Assembly: GCA_022823185.1 (NCBI GenBank)
Contig: JAJDXQ010000005.1
Coordinates: 1-64,000 of the forward strand
Direction of reading: 5' to 3'
Length of the DNA: 64,000 nt
Origin: Caldilineaceae bacterium
Lineage (GTDB): Bacteria; Chloroflexota; Anaerolineae; Caldilineales; Caldilineaceae
Below the pieces are notes generated by a model. That model searched no databases and had not been told where the DNA came from. It was given only the letters and a program-made list of their open reading frames with translations. Positions 9,945 through 21,309 of this stretch are shown here, in pieces; the stretch's first letter is position 1, and each line of letters starts with the position of its first letter. The position numbers and the translations under genes are program-made.

Positions 9945-11252
9945 ATGCTATATTCCGACACCGATCTTGAACAGTATGCCCACCTTCTGATCCGTCTCGG
10001 CGTCAACCTTCAGCCCGGTCAGTCACTTGCAGTTCGCACTGAGCCGGTCCATCGCGACTTCGCCCTCGTGCTGGCCGCGGCAGCCTACGATGCCGGCGCC
10101 AAATTCGTCGCCATCGAATACAGCGACATGCGTCTGCAGAGCATTCGGGTCAATAGGAACTCCGAAGAAGCCCTCGAACACCTTCCCTCTTACATGGAAG
10201 CGATCGCCCAGGAACGCAAAGACGACCGCTGGGCCGCCATCAGCCTGGTCGGTGAAGAAGACCCGTCTCTCCCCGCCCAACTCGATCCCAACAAGCTGCG
10301 CATCCTCCAAACCGCCGAGTACCGCGCCATGATGCCGTGGCGATCCTCAATGATGGAAATGAAACAGCAGTGGAACGTGGCCGCCCTGCCCACGCCGGCC
10401 TGGGCGCGGAAAGTCTTCCCCGACCTGCCTGCAGAGAAGGCCTTGCCCAGCCTCTGGCAGGAAATCCGCCGCATCATCCGTCTGGATAAGGGGGACCCGC
10501 TCGCCGCGTGGCAAGAGCATCTCGACAACCTGGCCTCAGCCCGGTCGACACTGCAGGCCAAGCAGGTTCAGGCCCTCCATTTCTATGACCCCGAACCCGG
10601 CCCCGACGGCGAACCGTCAACCGACCTGACGATCGGCCTGACCGACAGGCCCCATTGGGCCGGAGGCAACAGCGGCCTGGGCGCGAATTCCGACGAAGAT
10701 TCGGGAGAGGAAGATCAGAACCGAACGCCCATTTTCCTGCCCAACATTCCTACAGAGGAGCTGTTCACCACCCCCCATCGCCTGCGCGTAAACGGTTGGA
10801 CCCGAACGTCCCGTCCCAGCTTCCCCTTCCGCCGCGAAGTCGAGGAGGTCTCATTCCGCTTTGAGGACGGTCGCGTTACGGAATTCTCGGCCGGTGACGA
10901 TCAGGAGACCTACGAACAGTTCTTTGCCGTCGAAGGCACTCGCTTTCTTGGCGAAGTCGCCCTCGTAGACGTGTCATCACCGATCTTTCGCAGCGGCCTC
11001 ACCTACTACAGTACGCTGTTCGACGAAAACGCGGCCTGCCACGTCGCCTTCGGCCAGGCATACTCCATCGGCCTGGAAGGCGGAGCCGAACTGTCCCCCG
11101 AAGAACTCCTTGAAGCCGGCGTCAACAAATCCGATCTCCATCTCGATGTGATGATCGGCACCCCTTCGCTTGACGTCACAGGCCAACTGGCAGACGGCGG
11201 CAAGCTCCAAATCATGCGCGAGGGCCGCTATACCTCTGATGTCCTGGCATGA
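9945..11252 (+). CDS. M29-family aminopeptidase (aminopeptidase T/AmpS-like)
   Basis: [78 protein letters not shown]. Confidence 0.88.
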   Translation: MLYSDTDLEQYAHLLIRLGVNLQPGQSLAVRTEPVHRDFALVLAAAAYDAGAKFVAIEYSDMRLQSIRVNRNSEEALEHLPSYMEAIAQERKDDRWAAISLVGEEDPSLPAQLDPNKLRILQTAEYRAMMPWRSSMMEMKQQWNVAALPTPAWARKVFPDLPAEKALPSLWQEIRRIIRLDKGDPLAAWQEHLDNLASARSTLQAKQVQALHFYDPEPGPDGEPSTDLTIGLTDRPHWAGGNSGLGANSDEDSGEEDQNRTPIFLPNIPTEELFTTPHRLRVNGWTRTSRPSFPFRREVEEVSFRFEDGRVTEFSAGDDQETYEQFFAVEGTRFLGEVALVDVSSPIFRSGLTYYSTLFDENAACHVAFGQAYSIGLEGGAELSPEELLEAGVNKSDLHLDVMIGTPSLDVTGQLADGGKLQIMREGRYTSDVLA

Positions 11253-12229
11253 ACCTGGTCGACCCTCTTCAACCTTTCCTGGATTCGCAGGGCGTCGCAA
11301 TCCTCGACGGCGCCCTCGCAACGGAGCTGGAAAATCGGGGAGCGGACCTGGACGGCGCGCTCTGGTCTGCAAGGCTGCTGCTCGAAGACCCCGACGCCAT
11401 CCGCAACCTTCACCTTGACTATTTCACAGCCGGCGCCGACATTGCCATCAGCGCCACCTACCAGGCCAGCTTCCAGGGCTTCGCCCGTCGTGGGCTGAGC
11501 CGCGCCCAGAGCGCGGCCCTCATGCAGCTGAGCGTCCGCCTCGCCCAGGAGGCGCGCGACCAGTTCATGCAGACTCTCCCTCAGACGCGCCGACAGGCCG
11601 ACCGCATTCGTCCTCTCGTGGCCGCCTCCGTAGGCTGCTACGGCGCCTACCTCGCCGACGGCTCCGAGTATCGCGGCGACTACGGTGTCTCCAGCAAGGC
11701 ACTGCGCGACTGGCACCGCCCCAGGCTGGACGCGCTGCTCGAGGCCGAACCCGATCTCCTCGCCTGCGAAACCATCCCTTGCCTGCAGGAAGCCGAGGTC
11801 CTCGTCGAACTGCTGAACGAGTACCGCGATGCGCCCGCGTGGCTGAGTTTCAGCTGCCGCGACCAGAGTTCAGTCTGCTCAGGCGAGCGTTTCGCCGCCT
11901 GCGTCGAACTGGCCGCCGCCTCCTCCGCCGTCGTCGCTGTCGGCTTGAACTGCACCGCTCCCGGCTTCGCCGAGCCCCTTCTCCGCTCGGCCCGGCGAAA
12001 GACACCGAAGCCTCTGGTCTGCTATCCCAACAGCGGCGAGCGCTGGGACAGCGCATCCCGCCAGTGGATAGCCGGCGTGGGACGGGATCGCCTCACGCCG
12101 TACGCCGCCGCCTGGAAGGCGGCCGGCGCGCGCCTGATCGGCGGCTGCTGCCGCACGACGCCCTCCGACATCAGAGCCCTCAGGCAACGCCTCCTCCCTG
12201 GCCGCGGCAGAGAGGCTTCCCGCCTTTAG
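11249..12229 (+). CDS. Homocysteine S-methyltransferase family protein
   Basis: [45 protein letters not shown] zinc-binding GGCC. Overlaps the upstream stop. Confidence 0.88.
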   Translation: MNLVDPLQPFLDSQGVAILDGALATELENRGADLDGALWSARLLLEDPDAIRNLHLDYFTAGADIAISATYQASFQGFARRGLSRAQSAALMQLSVRLAQEARDQFMQTLPQTRRQADRIRPLVAASVGCYGAYLADGSEYRGDYGVSSKALRDWHRPRLDALLEAEPDLLACETIPCLQEAEVLVELLNEYRDAPAWLSFSCRDQSSVCSGERFAACVELAAASSAVVAVGLNCTAPGFAEPLLRSARRKTPKPLVCYPNSGERWDSASRQWIAGVGRDRLTPYAAAWKAAGARLIGGCCRTTPSDIRALRQRLLPGRGREASRL

Positions 12230-12243
12230 CCCCGCACGCGCAA

Positions 12244-12273
12244 GGAGCCGGATCCCATGAATGGGCCGGCTCC
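12244..12273. terminator. Bidirectional hairpin between convergent genes
   Basis: ggagccgg (12244-12251) / ccggctcc (12266-12273) with an inner ccca/tggg stem. Confidence 0.55.
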
Positions 12274-12325
12274 GATTTCTGGCTTATGCAAATGTATCTG
12301 CCTGCCTCGCCGCAGGTCCCTCCCC

Positions 12326-12865
12326 CTATTCGGCCCGCAGCGTCAGCAGATAGGTCAGGATGTCCGCAATATCCTGCTCACTCAAATCCACCGAATACGT
12401 GTCGGGCATCACGTCAGACGTATACCCGCTTACAATGTAAACGTTCGGCTCCATGATGCTCCTGTACAGATACATCGCCGGCCCCGCAAGACCCAACTGC
12501 TGCGCCCGCCCAACAGCAGTATCAGCCACCTCTGACCACGTTGGCGCAACGTCTACCAGGCTGTTGTCCGTCACATGACAGCCAATGCAATTATGTGGCA
12601 CCGTCAGGCTCAAGCCTCTTTCCGCGTCGCCGGGAATCCGGGCCGCGACGCCCTCAGGCAATCCCGCCAGGATCTCCTCATCGCTGAGAGGAGCGATGCG
12701 GGGACGGGGCGTGGGCGTGGGCGGCACAAATGTCTCTCCTTCGGCCACCACCACCATATTCGGTGAAATCAACTGCAGCCGCGGGTTCGGCGCGCACGCG
12801 CTTACCACGACAAGCGCAAGAAGAAAACTGACGAGTCCGTACAGATATGACTTACGACGTACCAT
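12326..12865 (-). CDS. c-type cytochrome lipoprotein (single CxxCH)
   Basis: Signal/lipobox VVVSACAPN; heme motif CIGCH; C-terminal DIADILTYLLTL. Confidence 0.8.
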   Translation of the reverse strand: MVRRKSYLYGLVSFLLALVVVSACAPNPRLQLISPNMVVVAEGETFVPPTPTPRPRIAPLSDEEILAGLPEGVAARIPGDAERGLSLTVPHNCIGCHVTDNSLVDVAPTWSEVADTAVGRAQQLGLAGPAMYLYRSIMEPNVYIVSGYTSDVMPDTYSVDLSEQDIADILTYLLTLRAE

Positions 12866-13114
12866 GCACTATCTCCATCAAGAGTTGAAGTGAAACGTTC
12901 GTCTCTTTGAATAGGAATGTAATGCAAACCAGGCGCTATTATATACCAACAAGCCGCGCATTACCGCATCGCGCACTCGCTCGAAACTGATTTCTCCTCG
13001 CCAACGCCCCCCTACCCTCTGACCACAAACCTGACCACTGCAGTTCGCCCCTTCCCCCATACCACCGCCGCTTCCCCACAGATCATTCACCATCCCCCAA
13101 ATCCCTATAATCCC

Positions 13115-13178
13115 CCCAAGTCCCTGTTCAGACAGCTCCGCATCCCGAAATCTCCGTCCCAAGTCCCCGTTCAGACAG
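13115..13178. repeat. Short direct repeat pair (period 43 bp)
   Basis: cccaagtcccTgttcagacag (13115-13135) and cccaagtcccCgttcagacag (13158-13178), one mismatch. Confidence 0.7.
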
Positions 13179-13358
13179 ATCCCCGTCCCTGCAGGAACAG
13201 AAAAGGTCCTGGATTGTTCACAGTTCACTGCAATGGCGTATGATACGCCCTACCTGCGCCGTCCATCTATGCCCGCGGTTCCAACCGTGCCAGATCCCCC
13301 GGAATCGCTGGGTAGCTGTCCATCGCGTCGCGCTGCCCGAAAGGCCCCGACCGCATTC

Positions 13359-13727
13359 ATGCTATTCAACCAGGAGAACGCCGTGGAAAACAGAATACCC
13401 GCACCAGACGCACGCCGAATTATCGCGAGTTCCCTGCCGAGGTGGGAGCTGCGCGAGGAACAGCTCTACAGACGCTTCAACACTGCCAACTGGCGCACAA
13501 CCGTGATGGCGGCCGCCGCCGTCGGCTTCCTGGCTGAAGCCGCCTACCACCACCCGCGCCTGATCCTCAATTATCGCTCCATCGAAATCTTCCTGACGAC
13601 CAGCGACGCCGGCGGCCTCACCCCAAAGGACTTCGAGCTCGCGCGGAAGATCGAGCAGACGGTTCTCTGGCCGCAAGACAGCGAGGGCGCGCCTGAAAAT
13701 CGTCCCAAAGATTGGCTTCGCAGCTAG
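13359..13727 (+). CDS. Pterin-4a-carbinolamine dehydratase (PCD/DCoH)-like protein
   Basis: W..REEQLYRRF ... FLAEAAYHHPRLILNYRSIEIFLTTSDAGGLTPKDFELARKIE. Start uncertain (GTG at 13383 possible). Confidence 0.75.
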   Translation: MLFNQENAVENRIPAPDARRIIASSLPRWELREEQLYRRFNTANWRTTVMAAAAVGFLAEAAYHHPRLILNYRSIEIFLTTSDAGGLTPKDFELARKIEQTVLWPQDSEGAPENRPKDWLRS

Positions 13728-13788
13728 ACTGAGAAAGAGGAAGTTCAAGAGGAGGCCGCCCCGCCGCGACGGATGGCCTTGGTTGATT

Positions 13789-14553
13789 CTATCCCGCTGC
13801 CTCGACAGGCATCCGCGCCTGAAATGCCTGAAACAGTACGATGCTGCCCGCAATCGCCGCATTCAGGCTTTCCACCGACCCTGCCATCGGGATCGATACA
13901 CAAAAATCGCACTTCTCCCGCGCCAGACGGCTGAGCCCTTTGCCTTCATTGCCCACCACCACCGCCAGCGGCCCGCTCAGATCCGCGTCCGATAACGGAA
14001 TGGTGTCAGGACCCAGGTCCAGCCCCACCGTCCAGATATTCGACTTCTTGAGTAGATCAATCGTGCGGTTGACGTTTCCCACCAGGGCAACCGGTATGTG
14101 CTCCACGGCGCCCGAAGAGGCGTTGCTGACCGCAGGCGTGATACCCGCAGCCCGCCGGTCAGGCAGAACCACGCCGTCCACGCCGAACGCCTCGCCGCTA
14201 CGAAACAGCGTCCCCAGATTCCTCGGATCCTCCAAATGATCCAGCACCAGCAGGAGTGGATCCCGCTTTCCCTTCGCCGCGGCAAGCAGTTCGCCGATTT
14301 CAGAATATGGGTAGGGGCCCGTCTCCAGGGCAACACCTTGGGGATTGAGTTGGGCACGCCGGATCCGGTCGAAAATACCGCCTTCGACGTGCCGCAGGGG
14401 AACGCGAACTTTCTGCGCCAAATTGACAACCTCTGTCAGGTTGCCCTTAGGCTCAGTTCGACCATCGCCTTCAAGCCAGAGCCGGTAAAAGTGGCGCCTT
14501 CCCGCACGCAGGGCCTCCAGGACGGCGTGGCGGCCCACGAGAAGCTCACTCAC
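13789..14553 (-). CDS. rlmB: SpoU-family 23S rRNA 2'-O-methyltransferase (RlmB-like)
   Basis: [81 protein letters not shown]. Confidence 0.92.
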   Translation of the reverse strand: MSELLVGRHAVLEALRAGRRHFYRLWLEGDGRTEPKGNLTEVVNLAQKVRVPLRHVEGGIFDRIRRAQLNPQGVALETGPYPYSEIGELLAAAKGKRDPLLLVLDHLEDPRNLGTLFRSGEAFGVDGVVLPDRRAAGITPAVSNASSGAVEHIPVALVGNVNRTIDLLKKSNIWTVGLDLGPDTIPLSDADLSGPLAVVVGNEGKGLSRLAREKCDFCVSIPMAGSVESLNAAIAGSIVLFQAFQARMPVEAAG

Positions 14554-15962
14554 GCAGTCGCCTCAATCCGCCAGGTGGTCCCGTTTGGCGTGTCTTCCAA
14601 CTGAACTGAGTGGGCCGCCAGACCTTCACGCACCTGATCCGCCATTTCCCACTCTTTCTTCTGCCGCAACTCCGTCCGCACTGAAACCAGCAGGTCGATG
14701 AACGGCTTTGCCGCCAGAACATCGCCGTCTGAACCGGCTGCCTCGGTCAGCGAAAGCCCCAACACGCCCGCCAGCTCGCGCAGCGTATCCTGCGCCGCCT
14801 GGAAAAACGGGCCGGACACGCCCGCGGCGCGCGCCGTATTGATCGCTCTGACCAGCTCGAACAGGTGCGCAATGGCCAAACTCGTATTGAAATCATCATC
14901 CATCGCCTGGCGGAAGCCGCTGCGCGCAGACTCCGTAACTTCGCGCAGTCCGTTCGCTTCTTCGCCCACAGCGACCGTACCCGTGGCCGGACGCAGTCCC
15001 CCCCGCAAACGAGCCGTGCTGCGAACTGCCGCGCCGATCGATTCGTCAGAATACGATACCGGCTTTCGATAATGGCCGGAAAAAATAAGCATGCGCAAGG
15101 CGTCCGCCGAATACTGCTCCAGAAAACTGTCGATCGTGACCAGGTTCCCTATCGACTTGCTCATCTTCTCGCCGGACAGCTGGAGCATCCCGTTGTGAAT
15201 CCAGTACCGGGCAAAGGGCTTTCCGGTCAGACTCTCGCTCTGGGCGATTTCATTCTCATGATGCGGGAATATCAGGTCATTGCCGCCGCCGTGAATGTCG
15301 ATGCTCTCGCCAAGATGGTGCAGGCACATGACCGAACACTCGATGTGCCAGCCCGGCCGTCCCGGGCCCCACGGGCTCTCCCACGAAGGTTCGCCCTCTT
15401 TGGCACCCTTCCAGAGCGCGAAATCGGCGTCGTTCTCCTTGCCTTCTTCCCCTTCAACCCGCGTGCCGGTTACAGCATCCTCTTGCCGCCTGCGGCTGAG
15501 CTTGCCGTAGTCATCATCCCTGTTGACCCGAAAGTAGACGCTGCCGTCCACCGCGTAGGCAAAGTCGGTCTCGCCCAACTCCTCAATCGCTCGGATTATA
15601 TTCGAGATCTCGCTCGTAACGCGCGGGTATGTATCCGCAGGCTTGATGTTCAGATCGCTCAAATGCCTCAGATACTTGTCCGTGAAATACTGCGCCAGCT
15701 CAAAGGGATCCCGGCCCGTCTCCTGAGCGCGGATGATAATCTTGTCATCCACGTCGGTAAAATTGGTGACGTACGTCACCTCGTATCCCAGATACTCCAG
15801 GTAGCGCCGGATCATGTCGAACACGATCGCGCTCATCGCATGACCTATGTGCGCGTCCGCGTAAACCGTGGGGCCGCACACATACATCCGCGCCCGCCCC
15901 TCTTCCAAGGTCTCGAACAGTTCCCGCCGCCTTGTCAGCGTATTGTATAAGTGGAGCGTCAT
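14550..15962 (-). CDS. cysS: Cysteinyl-tRNA synthetase
   Basis: [61 protein letters not shown]. Overlaps rlmB start by 4 bp. Confidence 0.95.
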   Translation of the reverse strand: MTLHLYNTLTRRRELFETLEEGRARMYVCGPTVYADAHIGHAMSAIVFDMIRRYLEYLGYEVTYVTNFTDVDDKIIIRAQETGRDPFELAQYFTDKYLRHLSDLNIKPADTYPRVTSEISNIIRAIEELGETDFAYAVDGSVYFRVNRDDDYGKLSRRRQEDAVTGTRVEGEEGKENDADFALWKGAKEGEPSWESPWGPGRPGWHIECSVMCLHHLGESIDIHGGGNDLIFPHHENEIAQSESLTGKPFARYWIHNGMLQLSGEKMSKSIGNLVTIDSFLEQYSADALRMLIFSGHYRKPVSYSDESIGAAVRSTARLRGGLRPATGTVAVGEEANGLREVTESARSGFRQAMDDDFNTSLAIAHLFELVRAINTARAAGVSGPFFQAAQDTLRELAGVLGLSLTEAAGSDGDVLAAKPFIDLLVSVRTELRQKKEWEMADQVREGLAAHSVQLEDTPNGTTWRIEATA

Positions 15963-16011
15963 CGGTCTCTTCGTCGCTTCCTCGATCTGTGCGTGTCGGG
16001 GACTATCCCTT

Positions 16012-17139
16012 CTACCGGACCGACTCGAATGACCTGCGCCGCTCATGCACGTCATCAGGGACTGCAAAGATCAGCCGGCCGGCATTCGTCTGCAGCACCT
16101 TGGTGACGCGTACCGCCAGCCGCTCACCCATGTGGCGCCTGCCCTGTTCCACAACCACCATCGTGCCGTCATCCAGATACCCGACGCCTTGATTCATCTC
16201 CTTGCCTTCCTGGATCACATGGATCGTCATGTCCTCTCCCGGAAGGACCACCGACTTAACCGCGTTGGCGAGTTCATTGATGTTCAATACGCGCACACCC
16301 TGCAGTTTGGCCACACGATTCAAGTTGTAATCGTTCGTCACGATTGCGGCCTTCATCTCCCGGCCCAGGAAGACCAGCTTCTCATCGACCTGCTGCGCGT
16401 CTGCCGGATCCTGGTCCAGAAAGACAATGCTCACGTCCTCTATCTTCTGCAGCCTGTCCAGAATCTCCAACCCTCTTCTGCCGCGGTTCCGCCTCAGCAC
16501 CTCCGCCGAATCAGCAATGTACTGGAGTTCGTTCAAAATGAATCTTGGCACTGCAAGAACCGCCCACAGAAAACCGGTCTCCGCCACGTCGGCAATGCGT
16601 CCATCTATGATGACGCTTGTGTCCAGCAGCATCATATCCGAGTACTGCGGATGCTGGCCCTTCGAAAAAAGAGGGAGCTTTGGCAGGTCCCTGCCCTCCT
16701 CGCCGCCATTCGGCAAGCGGAAGAAATTGAGAATCTCGCGGTGCCGCAAAACCATCATCGTCACACCGAGATAGCCCATCACAATGACGCCGACAAAGGG
16801 CAGAATTGTCCCGAATGGATTGGGGAGAAGCGATAACGGGTAGGCCAATAGCGCTGCGATTGCCAGCCCGATTGCCATGCCGACAGTCGCGGCCATCAAC
16901 TGCACCGTTGGAATTTGCCGCAAACTGGAGCGCAACGCGTTCGCTGGCTTAACCGTCAACCACGGCGCGCCGACAAGCCCCACCAGGCCGCTTACCAGAA
17001 CAATCGGAACGATCCATCGCGCTGAAGACAGCGTTAAGCTCTCAAGGGCTTCGACACCCGTTATTTGCCTGCCCAATTCCCAGCCCAGCAGTACAAAAAC
17101 GAAAGTAACCAGCCACCTCAGTAGCAACGCCCACCGCAT
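16012..17139 (-). CDS. PIN/TRAM-domain membrane protein (YacL-like)
   Basis: N-terminal TM helices, PIN domain [18 protein letters not shown]-terminal TRAM-like region. Confidence 0.88.
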   Translation of the reverse strand: MRWALLLRWLVTFVFVLLGWELGRQITGVEALESLTLSSARWIVPIVLVSGLVGLVGAPWLTVKPANALRSSLRQIPTVQLMAATVGMAIGLAIAALLAYPLSLLPNPFGTILPFVGVIVMGYLGVTMMVLRHREILNFFRLPNGGEEGRDLPKLPLFSKGQHPQYSDMMLLDTSVIIDGRIADVAETGFLWAVLAVPRFILNELQYIADSAEVLRRNRGRRGLEILDRLQKIEDVSIVFLDQDPADAQQVDEKLVFLGREMKAAIVTNDYNLNRVAKLQGVRVLNINELANAVKSVVLPGEDMTIHVIQEGKEMNQGVGYLDDGTMVVVEQGRRHMGERLAVRVTKVLQTNAGRLIFAVPDDVHERRRSFESVR

Positions 17140-17316
17140 ATTTGTACTCCCCTGGCCGAATCAATTGAAAATTGCGCAATGCATTCATGATACAGCATCT
17201 ACAGATTCAATGCAATGCCTATATTCCCTATCCGAAATTGCGCCCTCCTCTGAATCGCCGGAAACCGGCGAAGAGAGCGGCGCGGGCGCGCAAGCTCCGG
17301 ATCGAGTCTTCACATT

Positions 17317-18453
17317 TTAACCTTCCTGAACTGTCTGGTAGAGCGCCAGGACTTCGCGAGCGTTATGGTGCGCCGAGAAACGCTGGCTGTAGCGCCGCGC
17401 CGCGCATCCCATCTTCCCTCTCAACGCCGCGTCCTGCGCAATGCGCATTATGCGAAGTCCAAAGCTGAGGTCGTTGTCCGCCGTGAGATAGCCGGTCTCC
17501 TCGTCAACGATCATGTCCGCGACACCCGGCGAATCGATGCCAACCGCTGGCAGGCCCGCAGCCGCCGCCTCAATGAATGTCAACGGGTGTACCTCGCTCA
17601 CACTCGCCGATACAAAGAAATCCGCCAGGCCCAGCACGCCCCCGATCCGCTCGTATGAAATCGGCCCCGTAAACGTCACCCGCGTTGCCAGCCCCAATTC
17701 CCGCGCCAGCTGACGGCACTCGTGCAGGCTCGGGCCCCCGCCAACCAGCAGCAGATGGAGGTCAGGTGTCTCATCCCGCAGCGCGGCAAATACCCTCAGC
17801 AGCCGGTCGACCGCCTTTTCCTGGCTGAACCGGCCCACAAAGACGCCGACAACCGCCTGTTCCGGGATCCTGAGTTCGGAACGTTTCGCCTCCTGCGCCG
17901 GGCTCTGAAACTGACCCAATTCGATCCCGTTCGGTATGACCGCGATGCGCCCTTTTATCCCCCATGACTGCATCACCGCCGCGGCGCTCTGGCTCGGCGC
18001 GATGACCGCGCTGCAGCGTTGGCTGAACAGCTGGAAAAAGGCGTGCAGAGCCGTATCCGACAACGTCTCCGGCAGGAGGGGCAGATGCTGTTGCACATAC
18101 AGGTCGTAACGCGTATGGCTGGTGAAAACCAGGGGTATGTCATACCGTCGCGAGAATGTCAGACCGAAACTCCCGCTGATGAACGGATGGTGAACGTGGA
18201 TGACATCCATTCGCTTCAATATGTCCCGGCAGCGCGAATCAACCCGCACAGTCAGATGATAGCCTGTGTCGGCAATCGGGATGCTCGGCAGCCGGATCAC
18301 GTTACTCTCGTCCACCGTCTCCTTGTCCTGTTCCGGAACAAAGAGATAGACCTGCTCTCCCCAGCGGTCGAAATGCTCCTTCAGCAGCCCAACGTGGTTA
18401 ACCACGCCGTTAATGTGTGGCTTGTAAACGTCGCTAAACAGGGCTATTCTCAT
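17317..18453 (-). CDS. Glycosyltransferase family 4 protein
   Basis: MRIALFSDVYKPHINGVVNHVGLL; VVGVFVGRFSQEKAVDRLL; EVHPLTFIEAAAAGLPAVG. Confidence 0.88.
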   Translation of the reverse strand: MRIALFSDVYKPHINGVVNHVGLLKEHFDRWGEQVYLFVPEQDKETVDESNVIRLPSIPIADTGYHLTVRVDSRCRDILKRMDVIHVHHPFISGSFGLTFSRRYDIPLVFTSHTRYDLYVQQHLPLLPETLSDTALHAFFQLFSQRCSAVIAPSQSAAAVMQSWGIKGRIAVIPNGIELGQFQSPAQEAKRSELRIPEQAVVGVFVGRFSQEKAVDRLLRVFAALRDETPDLHLLLVGGGPSLHECRQLARELGLATRVTFTGPISYERIGGVLGLADFFVSASVSEVHPLTFIEAAAAGLPAVGIDSPGVADMIVDEETGYLTADNDLSFGLRIMRIAQDAALRGKMGCAARRYSQRFSAHHNAREVLALYQTVQEG

Positions 18454-19078
18454 AAATCTCTTACCGTTCTCCTTCCCAGTATCCCGGCCCCATTTGCGTG
18501 CGGCGGCAAGGGCTGCGCGCCCTTGCACCTGTTCCGCCCTCCTCAAATTCGGCCGCTACCGCTCAGATATTCCTTGCCTCCACCTTCATTCCTGATTACG
18601 TTGAGGGAAGAGAAATGTTGCCGTAGCCACTCCAAACATCGTCCCGCTTGCCCCCGCCTGCCAGCGAGCCAGTCGCTGCAATCTTGTTGGCGCAGGCGTC
18701 TTACAGGCCAACCAGTCTCGAGAGCCTCGAATGTCGGGCGGGCTGGCCCAATGACAAAGCCTCCGGCTCCAGGAGGCCAAAGCGAAACATCCTCTGGGGC
18801 CTCCCCCAACCCCCACCCTATGGAACGTTCGCCGTGGCGACGGACTCACGGCCCCTCCGCTCCGCGCACCGCCTTTCTCGCGGGCTGCCTGGTTTTCCAC
18901 GCCGTCTCACCACCCCAGCCGCCTTGGCTTTATCGCAACCGGGCGGGGCATGCATGGAGTGGGTAGCCCAGCGACAAACACCAACACCCTCCCCCGCGAT
19001 GCGCTTCGCTCCCAATCACTGACTCTTGCGCCGAGCCAGGCAATGCCTGCTGGAAGGCCTGACCGCCCCTGCCGGCCT

Positions 19079-19570
19079 CTACGCCCTTGCCGCAAGGCCA
19101 CGCCTGCCCGCGCTGGCTGTCGCGCGCCAGAAATAGAACAATCGCGGGCCAACCACAACCAGAGCGGTAAAGGCCACCGCAGTTGCGACGAACGGCAGGC
19201 TGACACCTTCTCCAAATACATAGGCCCGCACGGCAAACCCGATCGCGTCCCCCACAAGAAGCGCCACCAATGAACGCACTCCAAACCGAAGCAACCTGAC
19301 TTCTCTCGCTCTCGGGTACGCCCCGAAAACGAACGCCGCCGCAAACCATCCAATCAGGAAAGGCGCCGCGACGCGGGGGGCATGGCTCAACCAGTCTGCT
19401 GCCCCTCCGCCGCTGTGCATCATCCGCCCGCCAACGGCAAACACCAGGAAGGCAGCTACGTCCGTCGCCGCCAAAAGGGGCGTTGACAGTCTCACTCCGG
19501 ACGGGCCGCCCTCGGTTTCAACTCGCATTCTTCGAATCTCTCCGTACTGCCAACCAGCCGCTGGCGTCAC
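19079..19570 (-). CDS. DUF3054-like small membrane protein
   Basis: Four hydrophobic segments; DVAAFLVFAVGGRMMH...PFLIGWFAAAFVFGAY...GDAIGFAVRAYVFGEGVSLPFVATAVAFTALVVVGPRLFYF. Confidence 0.65.
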   Translation of the reverse strand: MTPAAGWQYGEIRRMRVETEGGPSGVRLSTPLLAATDVAAFLVFAVGGRMMHSGGGAADWLSHAPRVAAPFLIGWFAAAFVFGAYPRAREVRLLRFGVRSLVALLVGDAIGFAVRAYVFGEGVSLPFVATAVAFTALVVVGPRLFYFWRATASAGRRGLAARA

Positions 19571-19721
19571 CCACGATTCAAGCCATGCCCCGCGACGATC
19601 CTGCCGGCTTCACTCGTCATCATCACACTGCTATCGCGAAGTTGCGCTTGCCAAACATCGCTATCACTCCTACTATACCATACTGAGCAACGGAAAATGC
19701 CAATGGATAGGAGAATGGGTC

Positions 19722-21095
19722 ATGGCCCTCCTGGGCTCGCAGTCGCTTCTCACCGGTTTGCGCTGCCTTCGCTGTCAGCGGTTCTACCCGCCAGAAGCAG
19801 TCGACTATGTTTGCGCCTGCCGCCCCAACCGAGGCAGCGATTTGGGCCACCTGGATGCCGTCTACGATTACGGGACGATTTCGACTATACGAACATTGGC
19901 TGAAAACACCGCCGATCGCGACGAGCCGGCCCAGGACGCCTTCTCTGCTGCAGGTATGGCCGCCGCTCAGCGCAAGGGTAACGGCTCTATCGAAAGGTGG
20001 TGGCCCCTGCTCCCCGTTCGGCCACAATCGCTGCCCCCCTTGCCCGTGGGAAACACGCCACTGCTACGCGCCGACCGACTCGCCGACTCAATGGGCCTCC
20101 AAAACCTGTACCTCAAGGACGACGGCCGCAACCCCTCCGGCTCCTTCAAGGATCGGGCCTCCGCCGTTGCAATTGCCCGCGCCCGGGAGACCCATCGCAA
20201 AACCGTCGCAACCGCCAGCACCGGCAACGCCGCCGCCGCTCTCGCCGCCCTGGGCGCCGCCGCCAGCCTCGCCACCGTCATCTTCGTGCCCCGTTCCGCG
20301 CCGCAGGCCAAAATCGCTCAACTCCTGGTCTACGGCAGCCGAGTCCTCGCCGTGGACGGCAGCTATGACGATGCCTTTGACCTATGCGTAAGCGCCTGCA
20401 AGGAATTCGGCTGGTACAACCGCAATACCGGCTACAATCCCTATATGACTGAGGGCAAGAAGACCGTAAGTTTCGAGATCGCAGCCCAGCTCGCCGAGTC
20501 ATCGGACTCCTCCACCCGTAGCGAATTCAACCTGTTCCCCCCTCCATTCGCCGCCCCCGACTCCGTCTTCGTCTCTGTCGGCGACGGCTCAATCATCGGC
20601 GGCGTATACAAGGGCTTCTGGGAACTGCGCACGCTCGGCTGGATCGAACGCGTGCCGCGGATCTTCGGCGTCCAGTCCTCGGCCAGCGCCGCCATTCACA
20701 ACGCCTGGCGCGACGGCCTTGAGATTCCGGAACCGGTCACCGCCTCGACCGCCGCCGACTCGATCAGCGTCAACGAACCCCGCGACGCCTCCAAAGCGCT
20801 CCGGGCCGTCCGCCAGAGCCGCGGCGCCTTCCTCCTCGTTGACGACGACGCCATCCTCCGGGCCATCCTGCCCCTGGCCCGCCTCGGCGCGGTCTTCGCC
20901 GAACCCGCCGGCGCAGCGGCCCTTGCCGGCCTCCAGACCGCCGTCAAACAGAACCTGTTGGAACCGAGTGAAACAGTCGTCGTCATCAGCACAGGCAGCG
21001 GCCTCAAGGACGTTCCCGCCGCCATGCGCATCGCCGGTGAACCAACCGTCATCCCCCCAACGCTGGATGCGGTCGCCAAGGGTCTTGGAATGTAA
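19722..21095 (+). CDS. thrC: Threonine synthase-like PLP enzyme
   Basis: N-terminal Cys-rich ribbon (CLRCQRF...CAC), TPLLRADRLADSMGLQNLYLKDDGRNPSGSFKDRASAVAI, ATASTGNAAAALAALG, GDGSIIGGVYKGF. Confidence 0.85.
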   Translation: MALLGSQSLLTGLRCLRCQRFYPPEAVDYVCACRPNRGSDLGHLDAVYDYGTISTIRTLAENTADRDEPAQDAFSAAGMAAAQRKGNGSIERWWPLLPVRPQSLPPLPVGNTPLLRADRLADSMGLQNLYLKDDGRNPSGSFKDRASAVAIARARETHRKTVATASTGNAAAALAALGAAASLATVIFVPRSAPQAKIAQLLVYGSRVLAVDGSYDDAFDLCVSACKEFGWYNRNTGYNPYMTEGKKTVSFEIAAQLAESSDSSTRSEFNLFPPPFAAPDSVFVSVGDGSIIGGVYKGFWELRTLGWIERVPRIFGVQSSASAAIHNAWRDGLEIPEPVTASTAADSISVNEPRDASKALRAVRQSRGAFLLVDDDAILRAILPLARLGAVFAEPAGAAALAGLQTAVKQNLLEPSETVVVISTGSGLKDVPAAMRIAGEPTVIPPTLDAVAKGLGM

Positions 21096-21309
21096 TCCCA
21101 TTGCGCAGTAAAGTGCCCTGCAATCCTCGCTGCCCACTGACCACCGGCTACTAACCACTGCATTTCCGCCCCGCCCCCAATCCGGACCCCGCGCCTCTGG
21201 CCCTCTCTCGTTTCGTCCCAAAACTGTCCTTCTGTTACTATGGCAAGAGCGCCCCAACATGGGAAAAGCGACCTGATGCAAACCGAACAGCCGCACGGGA
21301 GAATCCGCA

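Noticed and set aside
14865-15950. 361-aa plus-strand ORF
   Set aside because: Antisense shadow of cysS.
18019-18966. 315-aa plus-strand ORF
   Set aside because: Mostly antisense to the glycosyltransferase, then low-complexity intergenic sequence.
18547-19078. About 530-bp region lacking a credible gene
   Set aside because: Looked for a degraded ORF, RNA gene or repeat on both strands; ORFs there have no family motifs and no clear structure was seen.
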